DNA from: Arabidopsis thaliana
Taxonomy: Eukaryota; Streptophyta; Magnoliopsida; Brassicales; Brassicaceae
NCBI RefSeq assembly: GCF_000001735.4
Contig: NC_003076.8
Coordinates: forward strand, 14,139,835 to 14,203,834
DNA length: 64,000 nucleotides
Direction of reading: 5' to 3'
Part shown: positions 37,440 to 48,764 of the stretch, in pieces
How positions within the stretch are numbered: the stretch's first letter is position 1
Layout of the letters: every line of letters begins with the position of its first letter
Notes under the pieces: generated by a model
What the model was told of the DNA's origin: nothing
The model's database searches: none
The model's input: the letters and a program-made list of their open reading frames with translations, nothing else
Translations under genes and position numbers: made by a program

Positions 37440-40371
37440 TCAAATTGGATTAGAACAACTTGTCCTGTTATGACCCAATCCTTTGCAGCGTGAGCACCTG
37501 TTCTGCTGCGTCCTTCCTGTCTTACGTTTCTACGTTTACCATGTTAACCAACATGTTGCATTAGTTTGGTTAGTTTTTCAAAAGCTTAGACAATGTACGA
37601 GATTTACAAAATATTTATCTAACCTTATATTCCCCTGTTGATGGTATTCTTGCTACCTTAGGCCTCCTTGATGGTCTCCGAGTATATGGTGGAAGCATGG
37701 AACGGTGTGGGAGCTCTTCGGGTATGTCTTCTTCTTTGCCATTTGCTTCAGGGAATACTGCTCCTTTGTAACTCGCAACCCATGAGTGTGGTTTGAAATA
37801 ATCATCAACTAAAGCCTTGTACGAGAGGTTAATGCTATTGGCAGCCACCAAAGCATGACCACATGGTATCTTCAGTTTATCATATCTCTTGCAGGTGCAC
37901 TGCTTCTTTTCTAGATCAACAACATTGCTACCACCTAGCTTCCCAACTACCTCGTAGCTCCAGCTGGTTACCCTACCAACCTTGCTTCCACTTGATGTTG
38001 TCAAGTTTTTTGAAATTTGCTTGTCAACCTCCGGAGGTACTGGACCTGAATGTGCTTGTGACTTCTTCCGACGCGCGTTGAACCAACGTGTCAACATAGA
38101 CCTAATAAATCTTAGGAATTCCACAATATGTGACGATCTCCCCTTGAACAACGCCTTGTTTAACGTTTCAGCAATATTGCTAGTCATCAGATTGAAACGC
38201 TGGCCAGGGAAATATAGCCTTGTCCAATGAGCCATCCCTACGTCGTGTAGATACTTTATGCAAAGGGGGTTAATGGCATTAATCTGATTATAAAGCGTTT
38301 TAAACTTTCCACTCGTAAACTCATATCCAGCGTTTTTCACTAACTGCGTCAATCCTCTGTTCTTGAACCTTGCTTGTATATTCCTACATAGGTGAATAAT
38401 ACATGCACCATGATGTGCTTGCGGAAATACCTTCTTCACCCCTACCTTTATCGATTCGTGCCTATCTGATAATATAGTGAGTGTGTTGCTGTCAGCTATT
38501 ATCCTCTCCAACTTTGTAAAGAACCAAGTCCATGCATCATCGTTCTCGCTATCCACCACAGCAAATGCGAGTGGATACACTTGGAAGTTTGCATCTTGAC
38601 CACTTGCTGTGAGTAAAACCCCCTTGTATTTTCCTTTCAAATGTGTTCCATCCACAACCAAAACCCTTCTCAGATGCTTAAAACCTTGTATTGAAGCCCC
38701 AAAAGCTAAAAACATATATAAAAACCTCTCTTTCCTTTCATCTTCAATATCAGGTTCGGTTTCTATATGTGTTATCGTCCCTGGATTTGTTAACTTCAGA
38801 AGATGCAAATATTCAGCCAATTTGCTATAAGACTCTTCATCACTCCCGCCAACATCTGTTATAGCTGATTCCCTAGCTCTCCAACACTTTTTGTATGACG
38901 CAGAAACCCTCAAATCTTCTAGTACAAGTTGCTGAAGATCCATTGGAACAGGACCAGCAGAAGCTTCACTGTATTTTGCCTTAAATACAGATGCAATCAC
39001 CTTTGACGTTGCTTTCTTCATGTACTGCCTTCTAGTATCAACCAAACATGTGTGTTGAAGCTGCGCTTTCTTAATTTCATAGTAACCTGTGCCATTCATT
39101 ACAGTGGCCAATATTCTCCAATCACATTTCTCATCTGAGCAACTGAGAACAAAATAATTCCATTTTGTTCTTGTTTGCTTGAAATGAAACTGATTCTTTA
39201 TCGCAAATATAGCCAATCCTATTTGGCAATCTTCTTTGCTCGCATACACTTTTCCCTGGTATATACCTTTACCATCATCATCAATGTCCAAATCAGGTAA
39301 GTTATCAACTTCATACTCGATGTCCTCAAACAAAGGTGGGATGTCCAACTCCTCGTCATCCACTTCCTCCAACTTTTTGACCTCATTACTCGTTTCCTGA
39401 AAGCTTCCAACTCCACCGACCATCTTTCCTTTCATAACTTGTGGGGTCTTTTTTGTATGCTCTGTCTTTATACTTTCGCCAGCCCCATTCACATATATAG
39501 CGTGATCAAAGACTCCGTTGCCAGTACAGAAAACCACTTCATCCGGATTGGAGCCCACAACCTTATTGTTAGACCCGTACCTTACATCTAAACCTCCTGT
39601 TGCCATCAACTCATTAGCATTGGAGCCACCATAATCATCTGTTAAGAAATTTGACCAAAACTCCTTATCATAACCGCCACAGGGCATACTATCTTCAGGT
39701 TTTTCCGTGACTGCTTCAACTTCCTCTGTATCGTTATCAACGAAAAATAACTTTTCAACATCATTGTTAAAACCTTCGTTATCAGTATCATTCCGTGACG
39801 ATTTATGCCCACTGTTACTTCCTATGTTTGCTTCTGCTTGTTCCAATTCCTCCATGAATTCGTCATCACGAGGGGTCAACACAATTGTAGGAGTTTTTGA
39901 ACCCACAGACGATATATCGCGAACAGATGTGACACCACTTTTAGGCGTTTTTGAACCACACTCTTCCTCCAAACTGCTTTGATGCGGTCGTTTAGTGCTA
40001 CTATCTCCTCGTGTATCAAAACTTTGTAAATCTTCCTCCATTTCTTCAAACTTCACAAACAAATTAAGACCTCTGTTTTCTCTAAGTGCACTTAGATAAT
40101 ACAGAAGGCCAACCTCGCTTGTAACCAAAACTGGAGGAGTCTTCTCCTTTGTTGTGAACATATCCTTATCCGGTGCAGCATAACTCAACAAAGGATTTAC
40201 ACCAATCATTCCGAACTCTTTCGAAATCGCTGACATAAACGCTCCCAGTGTCATTCCCTCAGAAATTGGAACAACCCTAGAAAACAGTTTGTTACAGATC
40301 TCCAGTTTCCACTCTCCATTCGACGAACAAACCCAATCTCCACAAATTACCATACAAAACTCATCCATCAA
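37440..40371 (-). CDS. mudrA-type MULE transposase (2 exons, 945 aa)
   Basis: Transposase of the giant MULE. Exon 1 is 37624-40371 and exon 2 is 37440-37529 (minus strand), joined by a GT..AG intron that skips the early TAG. A PB1-like N-terminus comes first, then a long acidic linker and the DNA-binding zinc cluster (C411, C416, H440, C442). The catalytic core follows with D574 (VVDGTHLKG), D636 (LSDRHESI) and E735 (SNIAETLNKAL). The SWIM finger is at 825-839 (CTCKRYDKLKIPCGH). Exon 2 adds a CCHC knuckle, C928, C931, H936, C941. No stop or frameshift is visible, so it may be competent. It lies near the right end and is transcribed inward. Confidence 0.9.
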
Positions 40372-41519
40372 TCCCTAACCAAAACAAAACAGAGCATTCA
40401 CGTTAATTACCTAATAGCGTAATTGAGTATCGTAAACGTGTTACGACTTTTAAGGATATTTTTTCATTGTACCTTTGTCGACATCGAAATAATGACTGCA
40501 TTACAACCGTCTGTAATCGTCAAGTAACTCCTTTCTTTGTGTGAAGATCTCAACCGTCTCTTTATGCACTGACTGGATACGTTTTTTTTAGATACCGCTA
40601 CAAACCTTAGCAAGATAACCGGTTAACTAATTGATTGATCATATTGGACACTCAACAATACACAAGTATGAAACACTCATCAATTTTACATTTTTTTTTT
40701 GGATTTATTGGACATTATATTGTGGACATAATATTGTGGATATATAGAACACAATCAGTATAATGGAAAGTTAAAAATCAGCAAACAAAAACTAAATCAA
40801 ACCAAAACACATAAAACATTGTGGGAAAAATTTTAAATAATCAAATAAAATCTTCAATTCATTTTTTGCATGTATACACTCAAGTAGAGCTGAACATTTT
40901 GGGAGAAGCATCAATATGATAGAAGACCAAATTATTAGGAATCCTCTTTTCCCTACAACAAAAACAGATACATCACTAACCAATATAAATCATGGTTTTC
41001 TTTTTTATATTTTTTGGGTTTGTCTAAAAAAGTCCAAGAAGGAACTAAGGTCAAAAACATGAAAGATATAATTTACATCCCTTTACATCAAACATAATCA
41101 ATATAACAGTTTAAACATTCGACGATACTGGACAATTATCAGTGAACAAATATGATAAAATAGTTGGACATACAGAAGTGGACATTAATATTTTGCAGTT
41201 TATCTTTTTTTGGACTTGATATGTTGGATACTAGTTTTTTTGCCGAAACAATTTCTTAAATTTTTTCCATACGAGTTTCTTGTTTAATGGTGCTCAAGTC
41301 AAACCTCCAGCACCAACCTGTAGTAAATGCAGTTATCGATGGAGATGATATCATTTACAGAGACTACGTGGATATCAGTATCGCTGTTGGTACCCTCCAC
41401 TCTAGTTATTCTAAACCTTTCAGATAACTACAACTTCCATCATATTAAGATTTTCAAAGTCTGTAAAAAAATGGCTATTGCAGGCCGATACTAATTCAGG
41501 GGGAGATTCCTAATCGACG
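40372..41519. other. Upstream region of mudrA inside the MULE
   Basis: AT-rich and non-coding. It has several copies of a ttggacat-type motif (about 40640-41190). Near 41310 the string encoding PAPTCSKC on the plus strand may be a decayed zinc knuckle from another MULE. Confidence 0.45.
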
Positions 41520-41812
41520 CAAATAGGCCTCTCCAACAAATCTCTCTTTCTCTCTGTCACACTCTTTATCACTCTCTGCTATCGTAGATCGGAGAATCTC
41601 CTCTGAGAGCTCTAATCTCTCAGTAATCTTCACCGCGTGTCCGGATCTAATTTTCCTGTAAGTAATCTCATTTTCATGATTTATCTGCGATTTCTTCTCT
41701 TGATGCTAATTTTCCTAATTTTCCCCGAAGAATCGAGACCATTATGTGGAGGAGAATCGTTTCATCGCATCTTAAATCCATCTCCGCCGTCGGGTCCTGC
41801 GCGGCTCCGTCA
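41520..41812 (+). pseudogene. Captured 5' end of a COX5b-like gene (UTR, UTR intron, 23 codons)
   Basis: A CT-rich leader (from about 41520) is followed by a clean intron (gtaagt at 41658, ag at 41730) and then an ATG at 41744. This ATG opens a mitochondrial-type presequence, MWRRIVSSHLKSISAVG followed by SCAAPS, to 41812. From memory this matches the start of Arabidopsis cytochrome c oxidase subunit 5b (COX5b-2). Beyond it the frame diverges and soon ends, so only the 5' end was captured. It lies within 700 bp of the MULE end. A BLAST match would settle it. Confidence 0.6.
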
Positions 41813-42149
41813 GATTTGATTTTCGATATAGCCTTTAGCTATCAGTGTTACAATCAATTATCACTGTGATATATTTATCACTGTGAGAATTAACAACCAT
41901 CGACATTGAGATAATTTCACTCGGCGAAGGTAACTTCCTTTTCTCATCTGTAAATATCAACTGTCGATTTATTAGAAGGAAACCAAATCAAAACAAACAT
42001 TTCTAACCGGTTAAGTAAATTTTTGGTTTAGATGAGTGGGGATATAATTGTCCATTTATTTTTCAAAAACAAGGAAAAGTGCCTTGTACGTGAGAAGTGC
42101 CTCAAAAAGAATAAAAGTTTGTAGAAGTGCCTAAACAAGTCCAATTCCC

Positions 42150-42158
42150 TATCTATTA
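42150..42158 (+). repeat. 9-bp target-site duplication of the giant MULE, right copy
   Basis: tatctatta, identical to 18470-18478. Confidence 0.75.
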
Positions 42159-42795
42159 TCCTTTTATGATTGAACATTTGTTTATTATTAAATAGATATT
42201 AAAAGGTACTTAAACAAATATACTATACCAATATTTATAACTATTGATCATCCAAACAGGTGAGAGAAGGTGAATGCAAAGCTTGAAAAAACAAAATTGC
42301 AGATTTCTTAATTCAAGAGTTCTCATCTGATTTGATTCAAATAAAAGAGAAGAACATGACAAGTAAGGTGTCCATCAAAGATTATATGTTTTTGAATCCA
42401 GTAGACTAGTACATGGACGGTATGAACTTGTTGAAACGAACAATTGTTCACAATGTCATGGATAGTATGGTTATCAACATAATTTGCGCGACACGTTCGT
42501 ATGCAAATCCATAATATGCAAAGCCACACGCTCTTTTTCAATTAGGGTTGTGTTTAAAACGAGACTTTGGTTAGAGATGAGAGAATCCAGATCTTATGAG
42601 AACAACTCCATTGAAGTAGCTTACAAAGCTTATGAAATGAATTCTTGAAAGAATCCAGATCGAATAGTTTAAGAAGCTTCTCCCATCCGTTTGCTGAATC
42701 GATACCACCGATTTCTGGTGAGCCACCGCTATCATCGAGAAGAGGAATTGATCCAATAAGTGCTGGAGAGATGGAGAGAGGAAGGCGGTAAAAAT

Positions 42796-42886
<91 letters not shown>

Positions 42887-43200
42887 TTTATTATGACAAA
42901 CATTAGTTGAGGGTGTTTAGGTAATAACATAAGAAAATATCTTGTTGAAAGATGAAAGTATGGAATAGTGAAGAGGAAGTTGAGAAAGTGTGGGAGAAAG
43001 TAAATATCTCCTTAATGAAATTTTCTTGTTTGACTTTGGCACACCAAAGAATTGTTTATTTTCAAATCAACCACCTAATTAAATTGTCTTGTTTGACTTT
43101 GGCACACCAAATAATCGATTCTACTTTTCTACTTAGCATTTTTTACGTGACTATATTCTGGTCTTGATTGATAGCTTTTAGTTGGCGGAACTGAATTTTT
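42159..43200. other. Intergenic right flank of the MULE, with a long (AG)n run
   Basis: No supported gene. A GA/AG microsatellite occupies about 42800-42883. On the minus strand at about 42610-42790 a frame reads SIPLLDDSGGSPEIGG then NGWEKLLKLFDLDSFKNSFH, which has a coding look and could be another captured fragment; I do not recognise it. Confidence 0.45.
42800..42883 (+). repeat. (AG)n microsatellite
   Basis: About 42 uninterrupted AG units. The Leu/Ser repeat frame on the opposite strand is a product of this run. Confidence 0.95.
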
Positions 43201-43205
43201 TTTAA

Positions 43206-43425
43206 TTGAAAAATGCACTTTATCACCAATCAAGAAAAATAACAATATTTTGCGTTTAAAAAAAAAAAAAAAAAAACCGATAATTTTTAGACTGATAAAT
43301 GTAGTAGACCGTTTTTTTTCTTCGAAAAACACACTTTATCACCAATCAAGAAAAGTAACATTATTTTGCGTTTTTTGAAAAAAAAAACGCTAATTTTTAG
43401 ACAGATAAATGTAGTGAACCGCGTT
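43206..43425. repeat. Tandem duplication, period about 115 bp
   Basis: Two copies of a unit containing actttatcaccaatcaagaa, attttgcg and gataaatgtagt. The caccaatca motif recurs near 46436, 47295, 47483 (inverted) and 48193 (inverted), so the unit is part of a local repeat family. Confidence 0.7.
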
Positions 43426-43429
43426 TCAA

Positions 43430-44290
43430 AATGATACCCATGCTTTTACCTGCGATTCAGTATAAAAACACCAATGAGTAATAAATGTATGTTTTTCTTT
43501 TTCTTTTACTTGAGTTTAATGTAGAAATTTTTCTTATATGTAACTAGCTCTCTCTTACGTAAACTATTTTTTCCTAAACTATCTTTGATCCTCTCTAACT
43601 ACTTCTACATTTAAGGTAATTACTTCAACGTATCTCATTAATTTCATTCTATTTATGCTAAATAAAGGTCACCACCACGATTCTCTCTCTTGCTTAAATA
43701 GTACTAATTAATTATAGCATTCGTTATTAACTTATTTATATAGTAATAATTAATTAGAACATTAATGTATTACTAATTTAATTAATATATACTTATAGAT
43801 ATTATTTAATAATTATACTATATCTTTTTAGAATCTTATATTTCATCACATCTATTATATATATATATAATTTTTTCTTTATTTATAGTTTCTAATAATT
43901 GAAAAAAGATTATTTGATTCAATATCTATAAATTTGTGGTTTTAAATTCAAATTTTATTATAGTAATAGGTTATGTATTTCATTAATTTGGAAAGAAAGA
44001 ATGATCGTTAATTATCATAGCAATTGTTAAAACAAATATAAATCATGGAGTTTGCATATATTAGTTAAATTAATATTATTCGCTAATTTGTAATCCATTT
44101 AACTTGGTTTGTCTAAATTATACATATCTGTTAATTATGTAATTAATTTCAATTTGTAATTTTTCATATCATTTCTTAGTTATTTTATATAAAATAACGT
44201 TTATATATATTAAGTATTTTTTGTACTTGAATATATATACTTGAAATTTATATTAATAAAATAAAAATAAATAGTTAATAGCTTATCAAA
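43430..44290. other. AT-rich spacer, no gene seen
   Basis: Very AT-rich. It is probably the left part of the Harbinger-like element that follows, but no terminus was recognised. Confidence 0.4.
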
Positions 44291-44330
44291 TTTGTTTAAG
44301 GAAATTTTTTTGATTTTAGTGATTGCAGAT

Positions 44331-46102
44331 ATGTCGTCTAATCGTCGACGGAACACAAATCCTTCCACAAGGACAGGTTCAACTCATCCCGAAGTTTCAA
44401 CTCCTCCCTTAGAAACAACAGTGCGTGTAAATTTACTTTTACTTCTATTTTTTCTAAAGAAAAATATTTATTAAAATTTGACATAATAAATTACATTGTA
44501 TTCACTAAATTTGTAAAACAAAGACAAGTACAAATGGTCATACATTAAAAAAAAAACATTAATTCAATTGTTTGATGAAGTAATTGCTATGAATAATTAT
44601 ACTATTAAGCATCCTACTTCTATCGGTAGAGACTATATGGTTGAAAAGTTCAATCAAGTGTTCAACATGAATAGAACTTATGTTTTCTTCAAAAACAAGC
44701 ATGATGAATTAAAAAAGAGTTACAAGGGATGGAAGTTTCTTACGCATAAAACTGGCATCTCTGTTGATCCTAAGACATCAATGATATTTGCATATGACGT
44801 ATGGTGGAGAGAACGAGAGTTTGTAAGTACACATAACTTTTCTACTTATCAAAATAAGTTTTAAAATTTTGCTATTAAAAATCTAATTGATTCTAAATTT
44901 TAGGGATGTAAATTAACAAAAAGTTTTAACCGAAAGCCGCCTGAGTTTTGGGACGTGATGAAACGATGTCTCGTATTATATGATGTTCATCCCAATCTCA
45001 ACATTTATCTCGCCAAAGAAGAGAACAATTAATCAACGAGCAAGCAATTGATGAAGAAAGCGATGATGACACAGACGCTAACAGTGCCAGCAACACAAGT
45101 TTCCAAGACACAAGAAGAAGAAGAAGTGTATCGTGTTGCCATTGATGATGATGAAACGTTCCAAAATTCTGCTCCTAGAAACCAACAACGAATTAGGCTA
45201 ATTTGGAGTCAACAGGTAGGCGTGGAAGTAGTTCACAAAGATCTGGGAGAAGCGCATAAGTTTTTGTTGGAAGTGGTTCACGAGGAAATCGTAGAAGACA
45301 ATCTTTTGAAACAACTATACAAGACACTATTGCTGGTTATAGAGAATTTCAACGACAAAGTTTTCAACAACTTCGTCCCGATGCTTTTGACCAAGATGAT
45401 TACAATGAATTTAAAAAGGCAGAAGCGATATTTGTTGCGCTAGACCTTTCCAAACACACAAGATTTAATTGGGCATGCATTAATGCACTTAAAGAACTGT
45501 TTTTGGCATGCTTTAATTGGGCATGCATCAATACAAGGAATGTATTGGAATCGACATGATAATGCATCATTAAACATTATGGCAATATGCGATTTGAATA
45601 TGTTATTTACATATATTTGGAATGGAGCACCGATATCGTGCCACGATACAGCTGTTTGCAAATGGCACAACAAAGTGATTCTGAGTTTCCTTTGCCTCTT
45701 TCCGAAAAATTTTATCTCGTTGATTTTGGCTATCCAAACAAACAAGGATTTCTGACTCCTTATAGATTATCACGAAACCGCGTTGTGAGATATCATATGT
45801 CTCAATTCTATTATGGTCCTCTTCCAAGGAATAAATATGAATTGTTCAACCAATGTCACGCATCTTTACGTTCTGTTATCGAGAGAACTTTCGGAGTTTG
45901 GAAGAAAAAATGGAGAATTCTTTCTGATTTTTCAAGATATAATGTTCACATTCAAAAAAGAGTGATAATGGCTACAATCAAATTACATAATTTTATCAGA
46001 ATTTTAAAATTTTCAGATTCAGATTTTGCAAATGTAATGACAGAAACAAATATAAACAACAGAGATTGTGAGCATGATGTAGGTGACATGGATGCAGCAT
46101 AG
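44331..46102 (+). pseudogene. PIF/Harbinger remnant: Myb/SANT-like protein plus DDE transposase C-terminus
   Basis: First a Myb/SANT-like (Myb_DNA-bind_3) region (MVEKFNQVFNMNRTYVFFKN, then YKGWKFLTHKTGISVD and YDVWWREREF, 44570-44825). Then a broken acidic stretch. Then the C-terminal half of a DDE_Tnp_4 transposase (YWNRHDNASLNIMAICDLN, GAPISCHDTAV, FYLVDFGYPNKQGFLTPYR, VIERTFGVWKKKWRIL), ending at 46102. The HD and E catalytic positions remain. The N-terminal core with the first Asp is missing, apparently deleted near 45470, and a frameshift lies near 45660. Non-functional. Confidence 0.75.
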
Positions 46103-46386
46103 TTAGCAGATGGAGAACATATGACGCAAATAAAAGACAATATTACAAATATGTTATGGAAAAATCAAAATACTCGATGATATTTTGTAAAAGTGATGTA
46201 ATTGTTTTTTTATTCAACTTTTATTTAACAATATGTATGTTAAAAATTTATTTATTTTATTTAATTTTGGATGTATATGAATATTTAAAGTTATTAACTG
46301 TATGACCTATTTTTTACTAACATCAAACAAACAATAATATACAATTATACTAATTATTAATATAAGAATATTTAATATGTAATTCG

Positions 46387-47510
46387 TACCGCTTTTTTTC
46401 TTTTTTACCATTCAAATATTTATAGTGTACCGCAAATACTTTATTTCACCAATCAAAGATTATTCTGTACCGCCCGTTCTTTAAAAACCGCACTTATCCC
46501 ATAAATATATTTCTTCCGCACGTACCACAATTAAACCGTACTGCACTATAAAACCGCTTTTCCGGCACAACTAAGGTTGTGAATGGGAGCATTGAAATCG
46601 TGGATTTCAATAATTATTTTCGAAAACCGCACATCATTTACCAATCAGCACTTATAACTATACGTTTGAGTTTTTTTTCTTTAAAAAAAACATATTGCGT
46701 TTTTCAGAAATAAGTAAAAACACATGGACTGCTTTTCAATTTGGAATACCTTTTTTATTTTTTAAATATTTTAAACAATAATATATATGTTGTTATACAT
46801 GTCTAAAAATTCTTTCACTCCATTGTAACACCTCTCCTTCTCTTTTTTGTTTTTTTCTTTTCTTTTTTTAGCTTATCTTTTGTCTGCACGAATTTCAGGT
46901 AATATTTTTGTAATTTGTTCTATAATCACATTTTCAACCATGGACATGAGTGTAATTGTAAAATATTTTTTCATAATTTTGTTTCCATAATATTAGTTTA
47001 CTATTATTTATTATATTAGCCAAAACAGTTTTTTATTTTATTTTATTGTGCTTTTCAATAATTGATACTTTTAAAAGATTTAGCAATATTATATCAAAAA
47101 ATAAACTTTTATTTTAGATTAATTAGAATATTTAAGATTCATAAATCAAAGAAAATGTTTCTTCATTTTCACAAAAAAACTAATCTATAACTATTAATAT
47201 ATTTATTTATAACATTTTTATCTATAATCAGTAATACATACCGTTTATTACTCTTTTACCATTCAAACATTTTATTATGTACCGCAATTAGTTTTTTCAC
47301 CAATCAAACATTATTCTGCACCGCTTATTTTGTACAAACCGCACTTGTCCCGCAAATACTTTTCTCCTGCACGTACCGCAGTTGAACTGTACCGCACTAT
47401 AATACCGTTTTTCCCGCACAACAAAAACCGCGGTTACCATGCGGTTTGTACAAAATAAGCGGTACAGAATAATATTTGATTGGTGAAAAAACTACTTGCG
47501 GTGCGGATTA
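46387..47510. repeat. Foldback/MITE-like repeats with CCGCA motifs
   Basis: Related segments lie at about 46387-46560 and 47240-47430, and an inverted one at 47440-47502. The arms 47281-47343 and 47440-47502 are nearly perfect inverted copies of about 63 bp around an approx. 96-bp loop. Shared motifs are caccaatcaaa, attattctg and accgc. No coding sequence. Confidence 0.7.
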
Positions 47511-48764
47511 TAATTATATATATGTACAAAATAAACTATATAGAATAAAGTTCGATTAATTAATATCATACGTAATAGTTGTCTATTTTTAATTCTTATA
47601 AAGTTCAAAAATTATTATTACCAAAAATCATAATTAAGCTAAATGTTTTTGTATATTTTTCAAAGTATTTTGAATTGAAGAAAAGTTTGAAAATATAATA
47701 TGTAATACAAATTTATAATATATTTTTTATTTTTTAAAAAATTATTATCCAGGGTGTTTTGTCTACAAATAATTCTTGAATTTGAATTAATATTTTCTAA
47801 TATTTTAAGTAACCAAAATAATTTATATTTATTATATAAATTATAGATACTTATTCAATATAATTTATGCATACAATAATTAATAAATAAATACCTATTT
47901 AGAAAAAAAAATAATAATAACATTAGTCACAAATTTAAGAAGGTGAAAGATAAAGATTAAGAAATGACTATTTTTTTCTTATATTGTTATTAAATGTACA
48001 TATGTTTGTTTTATTAATAAAAATTTGAAAAAGAAAAAAATCAAATGTATTACTCACTGCGTTTTTTGTTAGACCACTAGGTAAATACTATTTTTGCTTT
48101 TAAAGGCGGTACACGCCTTAATGTATGTTGGTAATTCCGCAAATCTTTTTTTTTTGTCTTTTTAGAAAAACGTTATTATATAAAGGCTTATGTTGATTGG
48201 TGACTTAAATACGTTATTCAAAAAATGTTTGAAGACCGTACCTCTTTTGAGTCACCATTCAGGGCCTAAATACATTGTTACCATTCGGACATTTATCTCC
48301 ATCTGACATTTCTTCCATTTTTTTCCACAAAAAGTCAATTAAGCTACGTAGCATGCATTGGTCGTTAATATGTATGATTAGATAAAAAAAAACTAACACA
48401 AACATGCATTGGTGAATGGATATTCGTGTAACATTAAAGGAACGTGGTTTATAAAATATATAGTACACAATAGGTAAACAGATCATACAAACAATGGTTT
48501 ACTAAGATAAAACTTTTAAAAATAATAATAAATATCTATCTAATTTTTTAATAAGTGTAAAATAGGTAAACGGTTCTAAAATTTACATTGGAAATATAAA
48601 ACTTCTATATTTTTGGGACAAATATTTTTCCAAAAAAAATCATCTTTGTGGGACAGAAGGAATAATATATTTGGGAAGTATTACGTGCCATTGTTATGTC
48701 TATAAATATCATTATTTCTATCTATAACGTTACACCATTAGTAATACTAGCACTTGATTTTAAA
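47511..48764. other. AT-rich spacer, no gene seen
   Basis: AT-rich with many stops in all frames. A gattggtga motif near 48193 links it to the local repeat family. Confidence 0.45.

Larger units (their letters stand above)
18479..42149. mobile_element. Giant VANDAL/Kaonashi-type MULE, about 23.7 kb, with cargo genes
   Basis: The sequence tatctatta occurs at 18470-18478 and at 42150-42158, a perfect 9-bp duplication, the size made by Mutator elements. The ends are imperfectly related when inverted: left gagaatattacacg.. and right gggaattggacttg.., both reaching an AGGCACT motif at the same distance, then ATTAyCCC and CCGGTT at about 110 and 130-150 bp. This short-end design fits VANDAL elements, which lack long TIRs. 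Inside are a ULP-like gene near the left end, mudrA near the right end, both reading inward, an RPA-like gene, five F-box-like genes and a COX5b fragment. An alternative is two or more nested MULEs sharing similar ends. Confidence 0.75.

Noticed and set aside
42571..42930. 119-codon Ser/Leu repeat frame on the minus strand
   Set aside because: It is the translation of the (AG)n microsatellite.
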